DNA from: Pseudoalteromonas aurantia
GTDB lineage: Bacteria; Pseudomonadota; Gammaproteobacteria; Enterobacterales; Alteromonadaceae
Length of the DNA stretch: 60,949 nt
NCBI RefSeq assembly: GCF_005886875.1
Contig: NZ_PNBY01000029.1
Location: 1-60,949, forward strand
Reading direction: 5' to 3'
Made by a program: the position numbers and the translations under genes
Part shown: piece by piece, positions 54,637-60,949 of the stretch
Layout: each line of letters begins with the position of its first letter
Position numbering within the stretch: the first letter of the stretch is position 1
The notes under the pieces: generated by a model
What the model was told of the DNA's origin: nothing
What the model saw: the letters and a program-made list of their open reading frames with translations, nothing else
The model's database searches: none

Positions 54637-55572
54637 TTATAAACTACAGTAGTCATCTTGTTTAGGTGACCAGTCGGGCACGGTATCGTGATGAGTGACG
54701 TTATTTTTACGTAAGTGCATGACTTGCTCGATAACTTGTTGGCTAGTGAGTTGGGTATCTTTTGAAAAGTATACCCAATCAACATCTTGATAATACTGAC
54801 GCATCGTTGGGTTCTTTATTAATTGCTCTTGTATAAACCATAAATTGAAATTGATAGACATAGGGGCTTCAGGAAAGACTTCTGGTCCGTGTTGCGCAAA
54901 CAGTTTGCCATTAATGTAGTAACTGAGGGTATCGCCTTTGGCGTGTAGTACTAATAAATTCCAGCCCTGTAGGCTATTGCGTACGGCGTCATATTGGTTG
55001 ACCTTAGTCCAAGGCTTAAGTTGGAATGTTTCCCATGAGGTGGCAAATAAAGCATGATTTCCTTCACCCCAGCCACCATTTGCGAGATATTCAAAGTCCA
55101 TCTCACTGTAATCCTTATCCATTGGCGCTTTGAGTGGGCTAATGGCATAGAATGTTTCTACTATCCCGTCACCATCGGGGCCGTATTGAGGCTGGTCATT
55201 GAAATATACGCGTGCGGCATAGGTGCCTTCTCGGTATTTACGCTGGTGGCAAACTTGTGTTTGACGGGTATTGATCGCTGTGCCATCGGTTTTTGACGTT
55301 AAGCGCATTACAAAATTAGCATGGTTTAATTCGTCAGGGTGAAAAGTCACGCCTTCTTTCCACCAATGAGCCCCTTTGATACCTGGGTGTCCGGTTTCTG
55401 TGCGCACCATCCAGCCATTTTCTTTCGCCTGAATAAAGTTCTGATAGTTAAAGTCATCAAACATAAATTGACGTGAAGGTTGATCTGTAGGCGATAGCTG
55501 CGCCGCTGTCGCACATAGGTGCAGCGCTCCAAACAAGTACATACTGGTGATAGAAAATGTTTTATACATCAT
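54637..55572 (-). CDS. Glycoside hydrolase family 16 (secreted)
   Basis: 311 residues with a signal peptide (cleavage near ATA-AQ). The GH16 catalytic motif YSEMDFEYL (E-x-D-x-E) is near residue 150, preceded by the YREGTYAARVYFND strand and followed by the WNLLVLHAKGDTLSYYINGKLF strand pair of the jelly-roll. GH16 enzymes cut beta-1,3/1,4 glucans or galactans of algae; the exact sugar cannot be told. GAAGG precedes the ATG. It is convergent with the ToxR-like regulator, and no sugar operon surrounds it. Confidence 0.9.
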   Translation of the reverse strand: MMYKTFSITSMYLFGALHLCATAAQLSPTDQPSRQFMFDDFNYQNFIQAKENGWMVRTETGHPGIKGAHWWKEGVTFHPDELNHANFVMRLTSKTDGTAINTRQTQVCHQRKYREGTYAARVYFNDQPQYGPDGDGIVETFYAISPLKAPMDKDYSEMDFEYLANGGWGEGNHALFATSWETFQLKPWTKVNQYDAVRNSLQGWNLLVLHAKGDTLSYYINGKLFAQHGPEVFPEAPMSINFNLWFIQEQLIKNPTMRQYYQDVDWVYFSKDTQLTSQQVIEQVMHLRKNNVTHHDTVPDWSPKQDDYCSL

Positions 55573-55721
55573 TAAAAGCCTTCAATTTATTTTATTTTTT
55601 CGGGCTTTTATTATTAATGTGGTAGTTGAAAAAGAGCTAATTAAAAACGATTAAAGAACAATATGGGAACGGTTAATTATTTTTAATCATATGATTATAC
55701 GAGCTTTAATTTATAATAAAA

Positions 55722-55753
55722 ATGAGTAAGGCTGATGGGGAGTGCTTACTCAT
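55722..55753 (-). terminator. Terminator of the RND adaptor gene
   Basis: The nine-base stem ATGAGTAAG/CTTACTCAT has a 14-base loop and, on the minus strand, a following T-rich run (TTTTTATT). It lies about 30 bases after the adaptor stop. Confidence 0.7.
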
Positions 55754-55781
55754 CGGGCTCGTAACTTTACTTAATAAGAAC

Positions 55782-56897
55782 TTAGCTGCTGTTTTTCGCT
55801 CGCTGTTGCACTTCTACTTCTTGACCTGCTTGCAATCGCTCAGCACCTAAAACAACAACAGTATCGTTAACTGATAATGAACCTGCGCTGAGAGGGGTAA
55901 CAGCCACTAACTTACCTTTACCTTTACCTACTTGAACAGGGATCTTTTGAGCGGTGTTTTGGTCATCTATCTTCACAATATGTACGCCGTCTTTACGTAA
56001 AATCAATGCATCTCGATTGACTAGCCAAGAAGTGTTATCTGTTTTTAAAGGTACGGAGATATTAACTAATTGCCCTACCGCCCAGTGTGAGTCAGTGTCT
56101 TTTTCAAGGGTTGCGCGTACCTCAAATGACTGAGAGCGTGGATCTGTGGCTGGAATAATTGCAGTGATTTTTGCATCATTAGCAGGCTGATTTGGTGTGC
56201 TGTCAGTGTTTGTAATAGGTAGAGTTTGACCTTGCTGTATGTAGTTTAAATATTTTATGGGAATGAAGATCCGAGCTTCTAAATTGTTTATATCGATTAA
56301 CTTAATGAGCTTATCCGCACGATTGACATCTGCACCAGACTGTATAAAACGCTCACTGACAACACCTGAAAACGGTGCTGTTAAGGTGGCTCTGTTAATT
56401 TGGTCGGCTATTTTTCGCAAGGCAATTTCTGCAAGTGCGATATCTGATTGTGCTAAGTCGTGCTTATTCTGAATTTGGTCAACCTGACTTGCCGCGGCAC
56501 TACTAGACTGAGCGAGCTTTTTTAAGCGACTTAATTCTTGCTTATGAAAACGTAAGTTAATTTTTGCTCTTGTGAGCATTTCTTGTTGAGTGGCGCGTTG
56601 AAACTCTAGTGGTAGGGTGTCTATTTTCGCTAATACATCCCCTTTATGTACTAAGCTACCTGGTTCTGCCACATACGTTAGCAAGCCATTCACACCCGCT
56701 GTTAATCGTACATCTTGTTTGCCATAGAGTGTCCCGTGTACGGTAAATTTACTCTGTAAATTCGCTTGAGTGATACGTTCGACAGCAACAGGTGCTGCCG
56801 CATTGACCGCCGTACAAAATAAGCCCGTAGTTAACAAGGCTGCTTTAGCGAGGCGAGTTAATGGGTAGAAGTGAGATTGTTGAGTATGATGCATCAT
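55782..56897 (-). CDS. RND efflux periplasmic adaptor (HlyD/AcrA family)
   Basis: 371 residues: signal peptide (cleavage near VNA-AA, no lipobox), first lipoyl half (LRTAGVNGLLTYV-like region with GSLVHKGDVLAKID), coiled-coil hairpin (about 85-150), second lipoyl half (ATLTAPFSGVVSERFIQSGADVNRADKLIKLID), beta-barrel and a membrane-proximal end. It links the RND pump to an outer-membrane channel. AGAGG precedes twin ATG codons. It lies eight bases after the pump gene. The usual order is adaptor first, so this arrangement is reversed. Confidence 0.92.
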   Translation of the reverse strand: MMHHTQQSHFYPLTRLAKAALLTTGLFCTAVNAAAPVAVERITQANLQSKFTVHGTLYGKQDVRLTAGVNGLLTYVAEPGSLVHKGDVLAKIDTLPLEFQRATQQEMLTRAKINLRFHKQELSRLKKLAQSSSAAASQVDQIQNKHDLAQSDIALAEIALRKIADQINRATLTAPFSGVVSERFIQSGADVNRADKLIKLIDINNLEARIFIPIKYLNYIQQGQTLPITNTDSTPNQPANDAKITAIIPATDPRSQSFEVRATLEKDTDSHWAVGQLVNISVPLKTDNTSWLVNRDALILRKDGVHIVKIDDQNTAQKIPVQVGKGKGKLVAVTPLSAGSLSVNDTVVVLGAERLQAGQEVEVQQRAKNSS

Positions 56898-56905
56898 GCG
56901 CCTCT

Positions 56906-59900
56906 TTATTTATTCGCAACCAAGTTAACCACTTGGGCTTGTTCTGAAACTTGCTCTGATGTGTTAGGGGATTTGGAGCGGCCTAATAGTAATAAGCTAG
57001 GCATTAATATTAACGTAAATAGAGCGCTAATCGCCATGCCTCCGACGATAACAGTTGCTAAGCCACGATAAATTTCTGAGCCAACACCGGGCATAAGCAT
57101 AAGGGGTAACATACCAAACAAACTGGTTAATGTACTCAAATATACAGGTCTGGCCCTTAAGTGAATTGCTTGCTCTACAGCAGCTGTGCGCTCAAGGCCT
57201 TGGCGCTCGCCACTGCGCGTTTGGTCTACTAAAAGAATGGCATTATTTACGACTAGCCCGAGTAAAATAATAAAACCAATCATGGTAAGTAAATCAAGTG
57301 ATTGAAAAGTGAACAGATTTAGTGTGTACAAGGCGATAACACCACCTGCGACAGCCAGCGGCATGACCAAAAGTACCAATAGACTATCTTTAGCCGACCT
57401 AAATAGCGCAGTCATTAGCAAAAATAAAATGAATAATGCAAGTAGGAAGTTCAGCGTCATTTCTTCAATTGCTGAGCTCATTTTAGTTGCATTACCTGCC
57501 AGTAAGACACTCACACTGTCTGGTACTGAGGCTTTTATGTGGGGCATGACTTGAGTCATGAGTATCGATTGCACTTCTTGCAAACTCATTGTCTCTGGCG
57601 GCGTGATCACCACAGATACCGTTCGTTTGCCGTTGACTCTACGTAACTGACTCGGGCCAACAGTGCGTTCTAGGGTGACTAATTCGCCCAGTGTCTGCGT
57701 CCCCGACATTGGCGTTACAATAGGAAGCGCCTCTAGTTGCTCAGGTGATGACCAAGGTTCAGAGCGCAAAATTACATTCATCCTCTCATTGCCATTGAAG
57801 TATTCATTGATAAATAATCCGCCTGTAAAGGCTTGTACTGCACGTGCAACTTCGTCACGAGTCAAGCCGGCTTGGGTAATACGTCTGTCATTGGGATGAA
57901 GGCGAAGTTCAGGTTCAGCCATATCTAAGCTTGGTTGAGGTTGTGCGGTTGCGTTGGGGAGTTCACTCTTCACTTTCTCTAATACTTTTTTAGCTCCATT
58001 AATGAGTTCATCCATGTTGGGGCCTGTTAAGTCGATATTGAGCGCTCGACCATCTCCACCATTTGAAACTTGGATCATTGACCCCCTGAACAGGAATACG
58101 TGAGTATCAGGTAGGTCTTGAAAAATTTCATTTCGAGCGACTTCCATAAGCTCTTCAACGCGCTTAGGGTCATCTGAATATATAAATCCACCGCCGTTAG
58201 AGCCTGCAATGTAAAAGTTGTAATCTTTTACTTTTGGTAACTTTGTTCCTTCGTAATAAGGCTTCAGGCGCTCTTTGATTCTCTGCCCTATTTCTTGCTC
58301 CAGAAAACCGAGGTTTGCACCTGGTGGGATATTTAAAGAATAGAAGAACCCGTCAGTGGGAGCGCGAGGCATAAAGTCAGTTTTTGGCAATAATGTGAAT
58401 GTTGCTAACAGTGATCCACCCAGTAGCCCTATAACCCAGCTACATTGTTTTATCTTGGTATTTGTAATTTTTCTGATAAATGAAGTCAGCGTGGACCAAT
58501 AGGTGATGTATGGGTCAACGGCTGGCTTTTTTTCTGGCCAAAATTGATTGGCAATGGGGATAATGGTTAATGCGCATACTAATGAGCTGATCACGGCGAT
58601 GGATAAGGTGAGCGCGAGGTCTGAAAATAATTGCCCCTCAATTCCCGCCATGAACATAATGGGTAAGAAAATGGCAACACTGGTTGCCGTTGACGCAAAT
58701 AATGCGCCTGCTACTTGTGTTGCCCCTTTTAGTGCTGCTTTACTTTGGTTTTCACCTAACGTGCGTAATCGAGAAATATTTTCTTGAACAATAATGGCTG
58801 CATCCAGCACTAGACCAACCGCAAACGCTAAGCCTGCCAGTGAAATGACATTTAAACTACGGTCAAAAATATTGAGAGAAAAGAAAGCGACCATTAATGA
58901 TACAGGGATCGTTGCGGCAATAATTAAGGTGGTTTTTAACCCTCTGAAAAATAGCCACATAATGCCGCATGCAAATAAAACACCGAGTCCTAAATTGCCT
59001 TTGACGAGTTGTAAGGCATTGCGAATGTGTACTGAGGAGTCAAAACTTAGCTCAAGCGCTAACCCTGCTTCTAACAAAGCGCCGTTATTTAATTCATCGA
59101 TAGCGCGATTTATTCCATCAAGCACGGCAACGGTGTTCGCGTCATTGTTTCTCGACACCGTTAGATAATAAGAAGGTTTACCATTACGTAGCGCCATTGA
59201 GCGCCTATCGGTTAAAGTATCTTCGACTGTGGCGATATCTTTTAAATAAATAGGTCTTTCATTTGAATAGCCTACACGCATTTCACTGAGCGTATCAACA
59301 TTGTATTTACCAGTAAATCGAACGGTATACTGTCGCCGACCTACATCGGCGATACCCCCAGAAACGTCAGTCGAGCTAGAAAGAGTGTGCTGAATATTTG
59401 TTAAACTAATACCTAAAGAGGCTGCTTTGAAAGGATCAAAAGTAACCCTAAGTTCCCGGGGGCGCTCGCCTGACATATTGACATGAGAGACCCCAGGAAT
59501 ACGGGCAAGCCTGGGTTCAATAATATCTTCTATTTGTTTTTGGTATTGCGCCATGTCGAGTGACTCTGAACTATAAGTCAAAGGCACCACCATTAAACTT
59601 GCTGCTGTGGACCCGCCAGAGCTTGTGCCTCCATTTCCACCTGCAGTTACAACTGGGTCTATCGCATCAAGTGGGAGAGGAGGTACTTGATTCAGGCTAG
59701 TTAGCACATCGAGCATTGCTTGTTGCATATTTGCATCAACGGCAAATGTAAGTGTAATAGAGCCTGTGCCGCGACTGATATTTGTATTGACCTCTAGTGC
59801 TCCAGGGGTGTTTTTTACCGCATTCTCGATGGGCTCAATGATCATTGACTCAACTTCTTCAGGCGCCGCTTGCCGCCATCCTGAGAATATTGTGATTTGA

Positions 59901-60040
59901 GGCTGCTCAATGTCAGGGGTTAATTGTAAAGGGAGTTTAAAAATACTGATGGTGCCAAAAAGCATGATCAGTACCAATATGACAATTACACTCGCTGGGT
60001 TTTTTAGCGAACTGCGTGTTAAGTTCATCGCGATATCCAT
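56906..60040 (-). CDS. RND efflux pump, HAE1 (AcrB-like) family
   Basis: About 1044 residues with twelve membrane helices and two large periplasmic loops. It shows the RND N-terminus (LKNPASVIVILVLIMLFG), WRQAAPEEVE, PGVSHVNMSGE and the paired helices. In helix 4 the AcrB Asp-Asp pair reads GLVLDAAIIVQEN, keeping only the first Asp. In helix 10 the AcrB Lys reads GLVVNNAILLVD, with Asn instead. These changes occur in some non-AcrB subgroups and suggest a different proton relay or substrate. A second ATG (60028) is the likelier start. There is no local outer-membrane channel or regulator gene. Confidence 0.93.
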   Translation of the reverse strand: MDIAMNLTRSSLKNPASVIVILVLIMLFGTISIFKLPLQLTPDIEQPQITIFSGWRQAAPEEVESMIIEPIENAVKNTPGALEVNTNISRGTGSITLTFAVDANMQQAMLDVLTSLNQVPPLPLDAIDPVVTAGGNGGTSSGGSTAASLMVVPLTYSSESLDMAQYQKQIEDIIEPRLARIPGVSHVNMSGERPRELRVTFDPFKAASLGISLTNIQHTLSSSTDVSGGIADVGRRQYTVRFTGKYNVDTLSEMRVGYSNERPIYLKDIATVEDTLTDRRSMALRNGKPSYYLTVSRNNDANTVAVLDGINRAIDELNNGALLEAGLALELSFDSSVHIRNALQLVKGNLGLGVLFACGIMWLFFRGLKTTLIIAATIPVSLMVAFFSLNIFDRSLNVISLAGLAFAVGLVLDAAIIVQENISRLRTLGENQSKAALKGATQVAGALFASTATSVAIFLPIMFMAGIEGQLFSDLALTLSIAVISSLVCALTIIPIANQFWPEKKPAVDPYITYWSTLTSFIRKITNTKIKQCSWVIGLLGGSLLATFTLLPKTDFMPRAPTDGFFYSLNIPPGANLGFLEQEIGQRIKERLKPYYEGTKLPKVKDYNFYIAGSNGGGFIYSDDPKRVEELMEVARNEIFQDLPDTHVFLFRGSMIQVSNGGDGRALNIDLTGPNMDELINGAKKVLEKVKSELPNATAQPQPSLDMAEPELRLHPNDRRITQAGLTRDEVARAVQAFTGGLFINEYFNGNERMNVILRSEPWSSPEQLEALPIVTPMSGTQTLGELVTLERTVGPSQLRRVNGKRTVSVVITPPETMSLQEVQSILMTQVMPHIKASVPDSVSVLLAGNATKMSSAIEEMTLNFLLALFILFLLMTALFRSAKDSLLVLLVMPLAVAGGVIALYTLNLFTFQSLDLLTMIGFIILLGLVVNNAILLVDQTRSGERQGLERTAAVEQAIHLRARPVYLSTLTSLFGMLPLMLMPGVGSEIYRGLATVIVGGMAISALFTLILMPSLLLLGRSKSPNTSEQVSEQAQVVNLVANK

Positions 60041-60426
60041 TATTCAGTTGCTGTTTAATTATTAAATATATTTGAGCTATTGACTAGTTTGAAAAATGCA
60101 TCGGCTTGTGATTTATCGTGATTTATTGTTATTTGAACATAGTGGTGTAACGTTTTGTAACAAATTTAGTGTGTACCTAATTCTTTCTAATTAAAAGCTT
60201 GTAGTTTATGAGTTGAAACAAGTAAACATAAAATACTCTTTATAATAAAGAGTATTGAGTAAGACTTATTATAATTTCCTAGTAATATTCACGGCGTAAA
60301 AATTTTAGTCGCGCATTATTTTAGTGCGCGCTATTTTCGTTTAGGAATAATTATGTATATTGCACTGAAGTGGGATCATCAAATAGGTGCACACTTTGTA
60401 TCTTGGCTTGTTGTGAGTGTTTGTCC
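60041..60426. other. Intergenic region upstream of the RND pump
   Basis: AT-rich with no credible gene. It holds a perfect 11-base inverted repeat at 60232-60256 (AATACTCTTTA, three-base loop, complement), about 205 bases before the pump start, and a GC-rich hairpin at about 60309-60331 (TCGCGCA ... TGCGCGC-like) followed by TATTTT. A 25-codon frame with an AGGA ribosome-binding site runs 60353-60430 and ends as the broken frame below begins. Confidence 0.45.
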
Positions 60427-60681
60427 GTGACTGAAAAGTTTGGGTTACCGCAAGCATTACCTCCTCGGCGAGATATTACGTATTTTGTGGATGAAAAAAT
60501 GGCAGAGTAAGATGCTAAAGTATTTGCGCATTATAAGAATACACAGCAAGATGAAACGGCTAAGAGCTACTCCCCTTATCTATCTGACTACCATGGCTAT
60601 TGCCACTATGAGTGGGACCATTTATATTTTTTCGGATTTTATACCTCATGCGGTACTGTATTGGGAAGATGGACATCATGA
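60427..60681 (+). pseudogene. Broken small reading frame with one internal stop
   Basis: From GTG 60427 (overlapping the stop of a 25-codon frame) one frame runs 27 codons to TAA at 60508, then continues open for 56 more codons to TGA at 60679. The two parts read as one polar, Tyr-rich protein (VTEKFGLPQALPPRRDITYF ... SDYHGYCHYEWDHLYF), which looks more protein-like than the 136-codon frame that overlaps it in another phase. A nonsense mutation in a small gene is the simplest reading. Family unknown. Confidence 0.35.
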
Positions 60682-60880
60682 ACAGTCTAGTGCGGTGATG
60701 TGGGATATTTTATCTGTCCTGATATTACCGGATGTAGAGTGTCCAGAGTTTTGTCGTCCTTGGCGACTAACCCCTGCACAGGGAAGGCAGCCATCGAAAT
60801 CGAAAACTGGCTCAGTGTTGTTAATAATAAAGTTTGCGGGTAACGGTTGAGCTAAGGCAACAAAATCTTTTGCTAATAAA
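60682..60880. other. Non-coding flank before the terminal repeat
   Basis: No convincing gene or hairpin. The sequence leads directly into the dispersed repeat; without the adjoining genome it cannot be told whether this flank belongs to the repeated unit. Confidence 0.35.
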
Positions 60881-60949
60881 CCTCAGCTCTGGATAAGCGA
60901 ATTTGCCCAATAAAGCTATTTTTCTCACGCTCGGCGTTGCTTTCATTTG
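60881..60949 (+). repeat. Dispersed repeat, copy C (at the right end of the window)
   Basis: Nearly identical to the complement of 1-70, and similar to 15254-15320 in the same orientation. It begins CCTCAGCTCTGGATAAGCGA and is cut by the window edge inside the conserved GTTGCTTTCATTTG end. Confidence 0.8.

Noticed and set aside
60440..60850. A 136-codon frame at the right end
   Set aside because: Its sequence is low-grade, with no ribosome-binding site at its start, and the competing phase (broken by one stop) looks more protein-like.
1..60949. Prophage, integron, CRISPR, rRNA or tRNA genes
   Set aside because: No repeat arrays with spacers, integrase, phage structural genes, cloverleaf or rRNA sequence could be found on either strand.

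Overview
The window looks like a chromosomal piece of a marine gammaproteobacterium of the Alteromonadales, most likely Pseudoalteromonas. The evidence is the AT-rich intergenic sequence, a TonB-dependent receptor, the Lig E, YegD, YdbH/YnbE/YdbL and DapE versions present, and tyrosine catabolism genes beside a POT peptide transporter. Inverted copies of one dispersed repeat (about 65 bp) lie exactly at the two ends, which suggests an assembly contig that broke at repeats. A third copy lies near 15.3 kb. I see no rRNA, tRNA, CRISPR array, intact transposase or prophage.

Layout. 0.2-8.1 kb: an unknown protein, a MmcQ/YjbR protein, a membrane GGDEF/EAL protein, a large M16 protease and a SixA phosphatase. 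8.5-17.3 kb: a TonB receptor, a small conserved protein, a HAD hydrolase, periplasmic DNA ligase Lig E, the Hsp70-like YegD, a LysE-type exporter, a Bcr/CflA-type drug exporter and a DUF4442 hotdog protein. 17.3-24.7 kb: an M23 peptidase/bactofilin pair, fumarylacetoacetase and 4-hydroxyphenylpyruvate dioxygenase, a POT transporter and a secreted DUF642-like protein.

24.8-43.5 kb, all on the minus strand, is the most remarkable part: a seven-gene, 18.7 kb operon whose genes overlap or nearly abut. In transcription order it encodes a CapA/PgsA-like lipoprotein; a CHASE2-type membrane sensor with no output enzyme; a PgsC/CapC-like membrane protein in which the PgsC unit occurs twice, followed by a large soluble region; a membrane-anchored periplasmic protein; a small secreted protein with the look of a zinc amidohydrolase; a 1426-residue secreted protein with a helical-repeat middle and a C-terminal outer-membrane-type beta barrel; and a CapB/PgsB-like amide ligase fused behind a HEAT-like region and a membrane segment. 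I read it as a Gram-negative system that makes a poly-gamma-glutamate-like polyamide and passes it through the outer membrane. The product is inferred, not shown. A TyrR-type regulator is encoded divergently.

45.5-60 kb: a small secreted protein, a 4HBT thioesterase, OmpW with an FNR-like upstream region, DapE, an Hsp20 chaperone with a heat-shock-type promoter, the ydbH-ynbE-ydbL lipid-transport operon, a ToxR/CadC-like regulator with a TPR-type region, a GH16 glycoside hydrolase, and an RND pump with its adaptor. The last 0.9 kb holds hairpins, a broken small reading frame and the terminal repeat.
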